The notes under the pieces: model-generated
Told to the model about the DNA's origin: nothing
Seen by the model: the letters and a program-made list of their open reading frames with translations, nothing else
The model's database searches: none
From: an uncultured Azospirillum sp.
GTDB taxonomy: Bacteria; Pseudomonadota; Alphaproteobacteria; RF32; CAG-239
Direction of reading: 5' to 3'
Length of the DNA: 12,735 bases
Assembly (NCBI GenBank): GCA_900539605.1
Contig: UQCS01000040.1
Span: 1 to 12,735 of the forward strand
Shown here: piece after piece, positions 1-8,276 of the stretch
Position numbering within the stretch: the stretch's first letter is position 1
Layout of the letters: each line of letters opens with the position of its first letter
Program-made: the position numbers and the translations under genes

Positions 1-2
1 TG

Positions 3-56
3 CTCGGACGGATGAAAAGCTTTGTCAGAAAAGCCGTCGACTGCTGTATCGAATAG
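3..56 (+). CDS. C-terminal end of an unrecognised gene (partial)
   Basis: The first 56 bases hold an open frame that ends at a TAG at 54-56 and would encode a tail of 17 residues, LGRMKSFVRKAVDCCIE. A hairpin with terminator shape begins 15 bases downstream, which fits the end of a transcription unit. The fragment is too short to assign to a family. A second forward frame stays open to about base 118 but runs through the hairpin, so it is less likely. Confidence 0.35.
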   Translation, partial: LGRMKSFVRKAVDCCIE

Positions 57-71
57 AAAACACACGCTTTG

Positions 72-115
72 CAAAACCGGTTCGGAGGCACGCTTCCCAG
101 AGCCGGTTTTGTTAT
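72..115 (+). terminator. Probable intrinsic terminator after the partial upstream gene
   Basis: The arm CAAAACCGGTTC (72-83) pairs with GAGCCGGTTTTG (100-111), giving a 12-pair stem with one G-T wobble and a loop of about 16 bases. The A-tract and T-tract are part of the stem, and only GTTATT follows, so the uridine tail is short. It sits between the upstream stop and the next gene, where a terminator is expected. Confidence 0.6.
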
Positions 116-143
116 TGAAATATTAAGTTTTATGCTGTAATCT
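115..143 (+). promoter_or_regulatory. Candidate sigma70-type promoter for the TipN-like gene
   Basis: TTGAAA (115-120, five of six to consensus) is followed after 17 bases by TAATCT (138-143, three of six). The -35 is good and the -10 weak. The AT-rich stretch from 120 to 170 has other possible -10 sequences, so the exact site is uncertain. The predicted leader would be about 30-35 bases. Confidence 0.3.
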
Positions 144-182
144 TATGCCAATTTATATATTTAAATATTCTGGAAGTATGAA

Positions 183-3100
183 ATGATTCGTAAAAACAAA
201 GCTGAAAATCCTTCTGTCGAAGAAAATGATAACACTTGGCTCGGCAGCAATCTCTATCGTCTGATGCTGGTGGTGACGGTTGTCTGGTTTGCGATTGTCC
301 TGATTTATATTACCCAGTTTTTTGGCTGGTCAAATTTGTTTTTGATGATGCCGGACGAATTCGGCGGTTTTTTGGCCGGGGCAACCCTGCCGCTGGCGCT
401 GATCTGGGTGGGAATGGCCTATGTTGACCGCAGTGCCGCTTTTAAACGGGAAGCCAAGTTTTTGCGGGCGTATATGAATCAGCTGGTTTATCCTGAAGAG
501 GGCGGTGCCGCAACCGCCAAGGCAATGTCCGAAGCGATTCGTTCTCAGGTGTCAGAACTCCAGGAAGTCACCAAGCTGGCGATGAGTCAAACTTCGATGA
601 TTAAAAAAGAACTGGATGAACGAGTTGATGATTTTGCCAGTTTGGTACGGGTGCTGGATAATTATTCCACCAAAAGTATTGTCGAATTGACCAACGGTGT
701 CAAAACGCTGACCAAGAGTTTTGACGGCGTTACCGACAAAGCTTTCAAAACCACAAAAGATTTGAACAACTGCATCAGTGAGTTTTCCGAAGTGGCCGGA
801 CGGTTGCAGGGCGACATCAACGGTATTGTTGACAATCTGTTGCCGGGCATGCATGAAATTAAAAATTCGGCCGATATTATCCAGAATGTTGCCGAAACCA
901 GTTCGCGCCAGATTATTGAAGCCAGCGAAAACATTAAGTCTTACGGCAGCGTTTCCGAAGAAAATTTCAATCTGGTGTTTGAAAAAATCGAGGCCCAGAG
1001 CAAATATTTGGAAAATATTACCGAAAAAGCCGTGGCAAGCACCAAAACGGTCAGCGAAACTTTCCGTTCGGTATCGTCTGAACTGGATCAACTGGTTGAA
1101 ATTCGCAGCCGGCAGGCGGTTGAATATGCCGAAGCCATGGACAGCGGCATGCAGGAAGTTTATCGCAAAATTGCCGAACACAGCAACTTGTTTGCTTCCG
1201 AAGCCGAAAAAATTATTGCACAGACCGCGTTGGTGGAAAATAATATTTCCTCTCAGGCCGATGAGCTGAAAAATATTTCCGATACGGTTTCCGAAAGTTT
1301 GCGTAACGCCGAAGCTTCGCTGAACGCCGGCTTTGACGATTTGGACGAACGCAGCACTCAGGCGGTGCAAAATCTGCGCGAAGTCGTTGATACCGTTAAA
1401 GTCAAGACCGAAAACCTGATCACCTTTACCGATGTTGCCTGCAGCAAACTGAACAGCGGCAGTGATACGATTGCCGAACGTTACCGGGAGTTGCAGGGTG
1501 TGAGCGGCGAAGTCCAAAATGCTCTTGACGATGTCAATGCCCGTTTCGGTCGCAGCATTGCCGAAGTTCGTACGGCCGTTGACGATATGACCGGAAAGCT
1601 GAGCGAAGTTGGCGATGCCGTGATGATGCAGTCGGAAAAATTGAACGAAACCGGCAACATGGCAGTGGCTCAAAGCCGTCTGGCCGAGAACTCGCTTGCC
1701 GAACAACACAGCAATATCAGCGGCTCCCTGGCAAAGATCGAAGAAATCCGATCTGAACTGGCCCGTCAGATTGAAGAACTTTCGACCGCAGCGCAAAAAA
1801 TTGCCGGAGATACCGGAGAAGCGGTGGCACAACTCAGAGAAACACTTGAAGATTCTCTTAGAGCTTCCACGGATGTGGTGGACCAAACCCGTAAAATTAA
1901 CGACAGCCTGGAAGCCGAAGTCAAACGACTTGACGAAGCGGCCGATGCTGCCGTTGAAAAAGTGTCGGGACTGGAAAATACGGTTGCAGCCCAAAGCGAC
2001 AGCCTACGCAGCCTGATCGGCGATGTTGACGAACATACGGTTCAAATCGCCGCCGTAATGGAAAAACATGCCGATGCGGTCAATGAAGCAACCGGCGGTT
2101 TCTCCAAGCAGTTTGCCGAAATTGTTTCAACCTTTGAGGGGCAGTCCGAATTGTTTAATTCGGTAGCGGAAAACACCGCCGGTGTTAGCCGGACCATTCG
2201 TGAGCAAATTGCCGCCATCGGCGAAAGTGCTGACAGCGTCTTTGCCAAAATGTCCGCGTTGGAAGAAGAAGTGGAAAGACGCGGTTCCGCCGTGGCCGAC
2301 AAGTCGAATGTGGCGATTGATAAATTGAGTGAAATCGACCAGGCAATTGCCGAACGGATTCTTAAACTTGATCAAGACCTCTCCGACGTATCGGGACGCC
2401 AGACGCAAATTGCCGACAGTATTGTCGCCGGTCTGCAGCAATTTGGCCAAATCGTCGAACAGGCGAAAAACGGTGCCGACGATGCCGCGGCTTCAATTGT
2501 TAACAGCATGGCCGAAGGACTGGAACAGTTTAATCGCATTGCCGGTCAGACCAAAAACGATGCCGGGGAAACGGCTGATCAGATTGTGGAACGGCTTGGT
2601 GCCGGGCTCGAAACCTTTAATCTTGCAATTAGCGATTCCCGGATCGGTTCGGACGATGCCGCGGCTGCCATTGCCGAAAATACGGCTCGTATCCGAGAAG
2701 TTCATCAGGCTTTCGGTAGCGACTTTACGGCGTTGGCCGGCGAAATGGAAAGTTATGCTTCGCGAATTGACGGTTCGGTTGAACAAATCCGCAATCAGGG
2801 CGTTGAAATCAATCACAACTTTGGTGCGTTGGTTGAACAAATGCAGCATCAGGGCAGCCAGATTAATACCGTATTTAACAATATCGGCGAACAAATTAAA
2901 GCGCAGAGCGCGGTTATTAACGATAATTTCAGCCGCCAGCGCGAAGACTTGATGGATGCGGTCAACCTTGTCAGTGCTCAGACCCGTCTCGGTGAAGCGG
3001 CCTTGAATCAGCAGTATAAATGTCTGATGGACGTTTCCGACGCCGTTTCGCATAAAATGAACGGTCTCAGCGAACAGTTCAAAACTGATGTGAACGGTTT

Positions 3101-4289
3101 GTATGACAATGCAGCCCGTTTGGCCGGCGAAGTTTCGGCTCTTTCTGAACGGCTGCTGCAAATCGGTGACAGCGTTCAAAAAACAGCCGGCAACTCAATT
3201 GCCGATATTGAACACGTCAATCAGGCGTTGGCGCTTTGTTCCGAAGATCTTAACCGTGCAACCGACAGTGCTGCTGCTAACATGAATAAAGTGGCCGAAG
3301 ATTATCAGCAGTGTCTGACCGGCTTTAATGCGGTTGCCAACGATGCCGGACGCAGCCTGACCGAAGCGACCGGCCTGATAGCGGTTCAAAACGACAAAAT
3401 GGTTCAGATTTCCGAAGATACCAAAGCCTTGGTCGATTATTTCAACGGTTTGATGAACAATGCTTCCGACCAGTTGATTGATAAAGCTAATCTGGCCCAT
3501 GATAAAATACGTGAGTTGGGTGAGAGTTTGCAGTCTTTGAGCAGACAGCTGGAGGAAGCCGCCGGTTCCAGCGCTCAGCATTTTGCTGCTTCGGGTGACA
3601 GTTTGCGGTCAACGATCATCGAGATCATGTCCAACGCCGAACGAATTTCGGGTGAGATTAAAACTGCCAACGAAGTATTTGCCCGACAATCGGACAATCT
3701 GCAGACAACGGCCGACGAAACTTTGTCCAAAGTCAGCGACGTTATGGGAACTTTCAGTGGCAGTCTGGAAGAATTTACCGCCAAAAGCAATGCGATCGTT
3801 GCCAGTACCGATAGCTTTAACGGCGTAATCAAGAAACAAATTGAGCTGCTGGATATCGGTGCTAAACAGGCTGGCAGCGAGTTAGCGGAGATTGAAAAGC
3901 GTTATCGCGAAATGAAGGTGGAAAACTTCCTGAAAAATGCCACCTCGATTATTGAAAAACTCGAAACCCTTGCAGTTGACATCAATATGATTTTCAACCC
4001 CGAAAGTCAGGACAAATTGTGGCAGAAATACTACGAAGGAGATACTGACGTTTTTGTTCGTTATCTTTCCCGTACCATGAGCCGCAAGCAGGTGATTGCG
4101 ATTAAGGAAGAGTTCGAAAGAAATGCCGAATTCCGTAAAATGGTCAATGCCTATACCAGCGAGTTTGAAGAATTGATCAATCGTGCCCGCAGTTGCGAAA
4201 AGTCGGGAATTTTGCTGTCGGTTATTTCTGGAGCCGATATCGGCAAAATTTACTATGTGATTGCCCGCGCTCTTGATAAGTTAAATTAA
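183..4289 (+). CDS. Giant two-TM coiled-coil protein, TipN-like polarity factor family
   Basis: The 1368-residue product has two predicted membrane helices (about residues 27-48 and 60-80) joined by a short loop, then more than 1100 residues of Ala/Glu/Asp/Gln-rich helix with coiled-coil character. A compact C-terminal domain (about 1247-1368) is rich in aromatic and charged residues, for example LWQKYYEGDTDVFVRYLSR. This layout matches alphaproteobacterial TipN-like proteins. Caulobacter TipN is an inner-membrane new-pole marker that orients division and flagellum placement, but it is only about 890 residues long. The rod includes three 29-residue repeats (745-831) and three 18-residue repeats (866-919). 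The ATG at 183 is preceded by GGAAG six bases upstream; the ATG at 178 meets a stop after two codons. dusB starts four bases after the stop. There is no HAMP domain or chemoreceptor signalling tip, so it is not a chemoreceptor. Family membership is from recalled similarity and the polar role is inferred. Confidence 0.6.
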   Translation: MIRKNKAENPSVEENDNTWLGSNLYRLMLVVTVVWFAIVLIYITQFFGWSNLFLMMPDEFGGFLAGATLPLALIWVGMAYVDRSAAFKREAKFLRAYMNQLVYPEEGGAATAKAMSEAIRSQVSELQEVTKLAMSQTSMIKKELDERVDDFASLVRVLDNYSTKSIVELTNGVKTLTKSFDGVTDKAFKTTKDLNNCISEFSEVAGRLQGDINGIVDNLLPGMHEIKNSADIIQNVAETSSRQIIEASENIKSYGSVSEENFNLVFEKIEAQSKYLENITEKAVASTKTVSETFRSVSSELDQLVEIRSRQAVEYAEAMDSGMQEVYRKIAEHSNLFASEAEKIIAQTALVENNISSQADELKNISDTVSESLRNAEASLNAGFDDLDERSTQAVQNLREVVDTVKVKTENLITFTDVACSKLNSGSDTIAERYRELQGVSGEVQNALDDVNARFGRSIAEVRTAVDDMTGKLSEVGDAVMMQSEKLNETGNMAVAQSRLAENSLAEQHSNISGSLAKIEEIRSELARQIEELSTAAQKIAGDTGEAVAQLRETLEDSLRASTDVVDQTRKINDSLEAEVKRLDEAADAAVEKVSGLENTVAAQSDSLRSLIGDVDEHTVQIAAVMEKHADAVNEATGGFSKQFAEIVSTFEGQSELFNSVAENTAGVSRTIREQIAAIGESADSVFAKMSALEEEVERRGSAVADKSNVAIDKLSEIDQAIAERILKLDQDLSDVSGRQTQIADSIVAGLQQFGQIVEQAKNGADDAAASIVNSMAEGLEQFNRIAGQTKNDAGETADQIVERLGAGLETFNLAISDSRIGSDDAAAAIAENTARIREVHQAFGSDFTALAGEMESYASRIDGSVEQIRNQGVEINHNFGALVEQMQHQGSQINTVFNNIGEQIKAQSAVINDNFSRQREDLMDAVNLVSAQTRLGEAALNQQYKCLMDVSDAVSHKMNGLSEQFKTDVNGLYDNAARLAGEVSALSERLLQIGDSVQKTAGNSIADIEHVNQALALCSEDLNRATDSAAANMNKVAEDYQQCLTGFNAVANDAGRSLTEATGLIAVQNDKMVQISEDTKALVDYFNGLMNNASDQLIDKANLAHDKIRELGESLQSLSRQLEEAAGSSAQHFAASGDSLRSTIIEIMSNAERISGEIKTANEVFARQSDNLQTTADETLSKVSDVMGTFSGSLEEFTAKSNAIVASTDSFNGVIKKQIELLDIGAKQAGSELAEIEKRYREMKVENFLKNATSIIEKLETLAVDINMIFNPESQDKLWQKYYEGDTDVFVRYLSRTMSRKQVIAIKEEFERNAEFRKMVNAYTSEFEELINRARSCEKSGILLSVISGADIGKIYYVIARALDKLN
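2415..2675 (+). repeat. Three in-frame 29-residue repeats in the coiled-coil rod
   Basis: Three consecutive units of 87 bases encode residues 745-773, 774-802 and 803-831 of the TipN-like protein. Shared positions include the pattern GLxxF near the start (AGLQQF, EGLEQF, AGLETF) and an Ala/Asp-rich end (DDAAASIV, ETADQIV, DDAAAAIA). The units are diverged at the DNA level, so they are old rather than freshly copied. They suggest that the rod grew by internal duplication. Confidence 0.7.
2778..2939 (+). repeat. Three in-frame 18-residue repeats in the coiled-coil rod
   Basis: Residues 866-883, 884-901 and 902-919 of the TipN-like protein align without gaps. The units are VEQIRNQGVEINHNFGAL, VEQMQHQGSQINTVFNNI and GEQIKAQSAVINDNFSRQ. 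The shared positions are EQ, Q at position 7, IN at 11-12 and F at 15. A period of 18 is close to five helical turns, so each unit would present the same face. The function is unknown. Confidence 0.7.
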
Positions 4290-4293
4290 AACA

Positions 4294-5277
4294 ATGCAGA
4301 TACTCGATTTTGACAGTCAGGTATTTTTGGCACCGATGGCCGGTATTACAGACCGGCCTTTTCGGCAATTGACAGCTTCGTTTGGTGGCGGAAATATCGT
4401 TTCGGAAATGGTTGCCATCAATGCGTTGGAGCGCCAAAACCCCAAAACCTGCAAAATTGCGGATGTTCGTGATGAGCCGTACCCGGTGACCGTACAACTG
4501 GTTGGCAGCGATCCGAAGTTGTTTGCTGAAGCCGCCCGGCTGGCAGCGGATCTCGGCGCCCATAACCTAGACATTAACATGGGATGCCCGGTAAGAAAAA
4601 TTGTTAACAATAATGCCGGTTCTGCCCTGATGCGGGATCCGCTTCTGGCATCGAGGATAATCGGCGCGGTTGCGGCGGCAACCCCGTTGAAGGTCAGCGT
4701 CAAGTTTCGCAAAGGCTGGGACCACGAGCATGTCAATGCGGTAGAATTTGCCAAAATGTGTGAAGACAGCGGAGCGGCGTATGTTACCATACACGGACGA
4801 ACCCGCAGTGACTTTTATGCAGGAGCCGCTGATTGGGATATTATTGCAGCGGTCAAAAATGCAGTAAAAATTCCGGTGGTGGCCAACGGAGACGTAACCG
4901 ACGGTGCTTCGGCCCGCCAAATTCTCGAATATACCGGTGCCGACGCCCTGATGGTTGGGCGGGCGGCTCTCGGTGCACCGTGGCTGATTGCGCAGATTGA
5001 TGCTTATTTGAAACAGGGAACCGAACCCGCAGCGCCGGACCAGTTGCAGATCAAACAGATTTTGTTGCGTCACATCAGTCTGTTGCGCGATTATTACGGC
5101 GAACGGACGGCTTTGCAGTTGTCTCGAAAATATGTTTGCTGGTATTGTAAGGGTTTGCATGATGCCAAGCGGTTTCGCGAACAATATACCCGCATTAATG
5201 ACTTAAATCAGGCGTTGGCGGCGGTAGAGGACTATTTTGATCTTCAAGCCGCGGGTACAAAGGAAGAGGAAGCATGA
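4294..5277 (+). CDS. dusB: tRNA-dihydrouridine synthase B (NifR3 family)
   Basis: This FMN enzyme reduces specific uridines in tRNA to dihydrouridine using NADPH. The 327-residue product has the family hallmarks in order: APMAGITDRPFR near the N terminus, DINMGCP with the catalytic Cys98, AGSALMRDP, VKFRKGWD, the phosphate-binding HGRTRSDFYAGAADW, VVANGDV and GADALMVGRAALGAPW. After about residue 240 comes the usual helical tRNA-binding domain. The length is normal for DusB (E. coli about 320). The ATG lies only four bases after the TipN-like stop, with no convincing ribosome binding site, so translation may be coupled. Its TGA overlaps the trkA start as ATGA. In many Alphaproteobacteria the gene is called nifR3 and is followed by ntrBC, which is absent here. 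Confidence 0.95.
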   Translation: MQILDFDSQVFLAPMAGITDRPFRQLTASFGGGNIVSEMVAINALERQNPKTCKIADVRDEPYPVTVQLVGSDPKLFAEAARLAADLGAHNLDINMGCPVRKIVNNNAGSALMRDPLLASRIIGAVAAATPLKVSVKFRKGWDHEHVNAVEFAKMCEDSGAAYVTIHGRTRSDFYAGAADWDIIAAVKNAVKIPVVANGDVTDGASARQILEYTGADALMVGRAALGAPWLIAQIDAYLKQGTEPAAPDQLQIKQILLRHISLLRDYYGERTALQLSRKYVCWYCKGLHDAKRFREQYTRINDLNQALAAVEDYFDLQAAGTKEEEA

Positions 5278-6632
5278 AAATAATTGTCGGAGGTGCCGGT
5301 AACGTCGGCAAAAGTATCGTGGCTTATCTGAGCCGCGGCAACAACGACGTAGTTGTTATCGACGATAACGAAAAGAATTTGAATGAAGTAGCCCGGCAAT
5401 GGGATATTATGCCGATTTTAGGTTCGGTTGCCCATCCTGATATTTTGCAAAAGGCAGAAGCAGGCAAAACCGATCTGCTGATTGCCGCGACCGGCAGTGA
5501 CGAAGTTAATATGATTGCGTGTCAGGCCGCTTATTCACTGTTTAATATTCCCCGCAAAGTGGCGCGCATCAGTGCCCGGGTTTATTTAAAAGCGGCGTGG
5601 GGCGGCCTGTTCGGTGATCATGATATTCCGGTTGACCTGGCAGTTTCACCGGAGTATGAAATTTCCAAGGCTATCAAACGCATTTTGGGCTATCCGGGAA
5701 TATCGGGTATTTATCCGCTGGCGGATAAAAAATTGCTATTGTTGTCTTTTCGCTGTCCCAAAAAATCACCGTTGCTGCAAATTCCGCTGGACCATCTGGA
5801 ACGTGCGGACCCCGATTTGCACATAACCGTTGTTAACATTATCCGTAACGGACGCGGTTTTATCCCCGGCAACGACGATACATTTCATGTCGGGGACGAA
5901 ATTAATCTGCTGGTTGCGGCAGACGAAGTCGAAACGGTTATACACAGTTTTGGACTGGAGCGTAAAGAAAACGAGCAGGTGGTCATTTTCGGCGGTGGTC
6001 AGTTGGTTGCCTATTTGGCGGAAGCACTGGAAGATGATGACAATATTGTCAGTTGCCGGGTTATTGACGAAGATGCGCACAGCGCGGCGCGTTTGGCCGG
6101 TCAACTGAACAAAACGGCGGTTTTTCATGGCTCGATGATGAGCGATGTTGTCCTTTCGGAAGCAGGAATCGCAACTGCCGATGCTGCAGTTGCCGTCACC
6201 GGAGAAGACAAAGACAATATCATTGCCACCATGATTGCCAAACGCAACGGGGTCGAAAACACAATTGCGCTGGTTAACTCGCGTTCATACAACACACAGA
6301 TTATCAATATGGGCGAAAACATTCTGATTGACCGTACTTCCATTACCATTTCCGCCATTTTGAAAGAATTGCGCAAAGTACGGCTCAATCAGGCATATTC
6401 TCTCGGATTGTCGGGTGAAGTGTGGGAAATTGCGGTTGATGACAATTCGCCGCTAATTGGTTCGGCGTTTTCGGAGCTCAATCTGCCGCAGGAAAGCAGA
6501 ATTTGCGCTCTGTACCGCAAAGGAGAAATTCGTCTGGCGCCGTTTGTCCGGGAACATTTGGAAGTCGGGGACGTACTGATATTTTTTGTGGCGCCGTCGG
6601 CAATTCGCCGGGCCGAAAAAATCTTTGTATAA
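5274..6632 (+). CDS. trkA: Trk system potassium uptake protein TrkA
   Basis: TrkA is the cytoplasmic NAD-binding regulatory subunit of the TrkH/TrkG potassium channel. The 452 residues contain two RCK units. The first has a classic nucleotide site, GGAGNVG (residues 6-12), with Asp30 at the end of the second strand. The second starts at about residue 236 with VVIFGGGQLV (Gly240-242), where the third glycine of GxGxxG is replaced by Val245; this second site may therefore not bind a dinucleotide in the usual way. Each Rossmann fold is followed by a TrkA-C-like domain. The length is normal (E. coli 458). The start overlaps the dusB stop and is preceded by AGGAAGAGGA. No trkH or trkG gene lies in the window. 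In the usual alphaproteobacterial order trkA follows ntrX; here it follows dusB. Confidence 0.95.
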   Translation: MKIIVGGAGNVGKSIVAYLSRGNNDVVVIDDNEKNLNEVARQWDIMPILGSVAHPDILQKAEAGKTDLLIAATGSDEVNMIACQAAYSLFNIPRKVARISARVYLKAAWGGLFGDHDIPVDLAVSPEYEISKAIKRILGYPGISGIYPLADKKLLLLSFRCPKKSPLLQIPLDHLERADPDLHITVVNIIRNGRGFIPGNDDTFHVGDEINLLVAADEVETVIHSFGLERKENEQVVIFGGGQLVAYLAEALEDDDNIVSCRVIDEDAHSAARLAGQLNKTAVFHGSMMSDVVLSEAGIATADAAVAVTGEDKDNIIATMIAKRNGVENTIALVNSRSYNTQIINMGENILIDRTSITISAILKELRKVRLNQAYSLGLSGEVWEIAVDDNSPLIGSAFSELNLPQESRICALYRKGEIRLAPFVREHLEVGDVLIFFVAPSAIRRAEKIFV

Positions 6633-6658
6633 TTATCCCCTTGCTTAACAAACATTTC

Positions 6659-6688
6659 TTTACTATTTTGATAAAATAGGGTTACAAT
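6659..6688 (+). promoter_or_regulatory. Candidate hfq promoter with embedded inverted repeat
   Basis: TTTACT (6659-6664) and TACAAT (6683-6688, five of six to consensus) are 18 bases apart, upstream of hfq. The sequence between them is almost filled by the perfect inverted repeat CTATTTT-GAT-AAAATAG (6663-6679). A protein bound there would block polymerase, so the repeat is a plausible operator. This is an inference; the repeat could also be an AT-rich coincidence. Confidence 0.4.
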
Positions 6689-6722
6689 CCGAATTGTGCA
6701 ATAATAATATAAGGAAAAAACA

Positions 6723-6953
6723 ATGTCACAAAATGTTCAGGAAGACTTTTTAGGCGATATTCGGAAAAATGAAATTGCCGTAACGGTTTTTCTTATTAAC
6801 GGTGTCAAACTGCAGGGCGTCATCACATGGTTTGACGAGGCGTCGATTCTGCTTCGCCGTGACGGCCATACCCAGTTGATTTATAAACACGCGGTATCGA
6901 CGATTATGCCGAGCGCGGCGGTTGAAATTGTTTCAAAAACAGCCGAAGAGTAG
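6723..6953 (+). CDS. hfq: RNA chaperone Hfq
   Basis: Hfq forms a hexameric ring that pairs small RNAs with their mRNA targets. The 76-residue product carries Sm1 (about residues 9-44, with VFLINGVKLQG) and Sm2 with the signature YKHAVSTIMPS (54-64), and it has the short C-terminal tail usual in Alphaproteobacteria. Gln6, Lys55 and His56 of the proximal uridine pocket are present. The phenylalanine that stacks on uridine in E. coli (Phe42) is Ala40 here, in WFDEASILL where relatives typically have F. The rim patch reads RKNE instead of the E. coli RRER. AAGGA lies seven bases before the ATG. hflX begins three bases after the stop, so the two are cotranscribed, as in most Proteobacteria. Confidence 0.96.
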   Translation: MSQNVQEDFLGDIRKNEIAVTVFLINGVKLQGVITWFDEASILLRRDGHTQLIYKHAVSTIMPSAAVEIVSKTAEE

Positions 6954-6956
6954 ATT

Positions 6957-8234
6957 TTGGCTGAGTATGTTGCCGAAATTCCGGCGCTAAAAGCTGCCGT
7001 TATCTATCCGCAGGCAGTAGGGCGGCCAGTGTCGTTTTATCCCGAACAGCGGTTGGCTGAAACGGTCGGACTTGCAGCAGCAATCAATCTTGATGTCTGT
7101 CACAGCGAGATTGTACGCATCCGCCAAATTCGTCCCGATGCTTATTTCGGCAGCGGCCTGACAGAACGTTTGCGGGAAATCGTAGCAGAGCGGAAAATTG
7201 AACTGTTGGTTGTCGATGCCGATTTAACCCCGATCCAACAACGCAATTTGGAAAAAGCGCTGAATTTGAAAGTTATTGACCGCACGGCTCTGATTCTGGA
7301 AATTTTCGGCGAGCGTGCCCAAACCCGGGAAGGCTGTCTGCAGGTTGAATTGGCTCATCTGACTTATCAACGCAGCCGTTTGGTGCGCAGCTGGACCCAT
7401 TTGGAAAGGCAACGGGGCGGGGCCGGTTTTTTGGGCGGTCCGGGCGAAACCCAAATTGAGCTTGACCGACGGATCATTGACGATAAAATTGTCAAAATCA
7501 AAAAAGCGTTGGAGAAAATCAAACAAACCCGGGGATTGCAACGCAACGCCCGCAAACGGGTGCCTTATCCGGTGGTGGCGTTGGTCGGTTATACCAACAC
7601 CGGAAAATCAACTTTGTTCAATCGCCTGACGGCCGCTCGAGTATTTGCCGAAGACCTGTTGTTTGCAACTCTCGATACAACGATGCGGCGTTTGAAACTG
7701 CCGTCCGGCCGCGAAGTTATCCTTTCCGATACCGTCGGTTTTATTTCTGACTTGCCGCATGAGCTGGTGATGGCCTTTCGCGCCACTTTGGAAGAGGTTT
7801 TGGAAGCCGATGTTATAGTTCAGGTGTTGGATGCCACCAACCCCGATTTCAAACAGCAGCGTAGGGACGTGTTGGAAGTGTTGCATGGTTTGGGTTTGGA
7901 TAAAATCGAATATCAGGACAATTATCTTGAGGTTTATAATAAAGTAGACTTGCTGCCCTCATTTATCGCACCGCCGGCGGCAGTGACCGTCTCGGCGCTC
8001 AACGGAGAGGGATGTGACCGGCTTTTGCAGCGGTTGGACGATATTTTATCCGCCGGAAGCGCAATCGTCAGCGTTGATGTTGCGGCTGCAGACGGTAAAA
8101 TGCTGGCATGGTTGCATCAAAACGGCGAAGTCGTGGCTTGTCGTCAGGAAGGCGAAAAACTGCATTTGGAAGTTAAGATGGATCCGGCAGTGCAAAACCG
8201 TTTAAATGCGATGTTAAAACAATCCTCTGATTGA
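6957..8234 (+). CDS. hflX: GTPase HflX, ribosome-splitting factor
   Basis: HflX is a translation-factor-class GTPase that binds the 50S subunit and rescues or splits stalled ribosomes, notably under heat stress. The 425 residues match the usual size (E. coli 426). The order is an N-terminal HflX domain, a helical linker with the family signature GGPGETQIELDRR (160-172), then the G domain: G1 GYTNTGKST (211-219), a G2 threonine in LFATLDTT, G3 DTVGF (258-262), G4 NKVD (328-331) and G5 SAL (346-348). The only sensible start is TTG at 6957, three bases after the hfq stop; GAAGAG at the end of hfq can serve as its ribosome binding site. The rare start and tight spacing suggest translation coupled to hfq and kept low. 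Confidence 0.95.
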   Translation: MAEYVAEIPALKAAVIYPQAVGRPVSFYPEQRLAETVGLAAAINLDVCHSEIVRIRQIRPDAYFGSGLTERLREIVAERKIELLVVDADLTPIQQRNLEKALNLKVIDRTALILEIFGERAQTREGCLQVELAHLTYQRSRLVRSWTHLERQRGGAGFLGGPGETQIELDRRIIDDKIVKIKKALEKIKQTRGLQRNARKRVPYPVVALVGYTNTGKSTLFNRLTAARVFAEDLLFATLDTTMRRLKLPSGREVILSDTVGFISDLPHELVMAFRATLEEVLEADVIVQVLDATNPDFKQQRRDVLEVLHGLGLDKIEYQDNYLEVYNKVDLLPSFIAPPAAVTVSALNGEGCDRLLQRLDDILSAGSAIVSVDVAAADGKMLAWLHQNGEVVACRQEGEKLHLEVKMDPAVQNRLNAMLKQSSD

Positions 8235-8276
8235 AAAAGCTTTTTTCACGCCTATATCAAGGCGGAAAACAGTTTA

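Noticed and set aside
552..1994. A 480-codon open frame on the minus strand inside the TipN-like gene
   Set aside because: It lies wholly antisense to a convincing coding frame, its composition (Phe/Asn/Gly/Ile-rich) is the mirror of Glu/Ala/Asn codons, and it shows no domain or start signal.
183..4289. Reading the long coiled-coil protein as a methyl-accepting chemotaxis receptor
   Set aside because: There is no periplasmic sensor domain, no HAMP domain and no conserved signalling hairpin; the membrane helices are separated by only a short loop.
8234..8245. AAAAAGCTTTTT palindrome after hflX as a terminator
   Set aside because: It has no loop and almost no GC pairs, so a stable RNA hairpin is unlikely.
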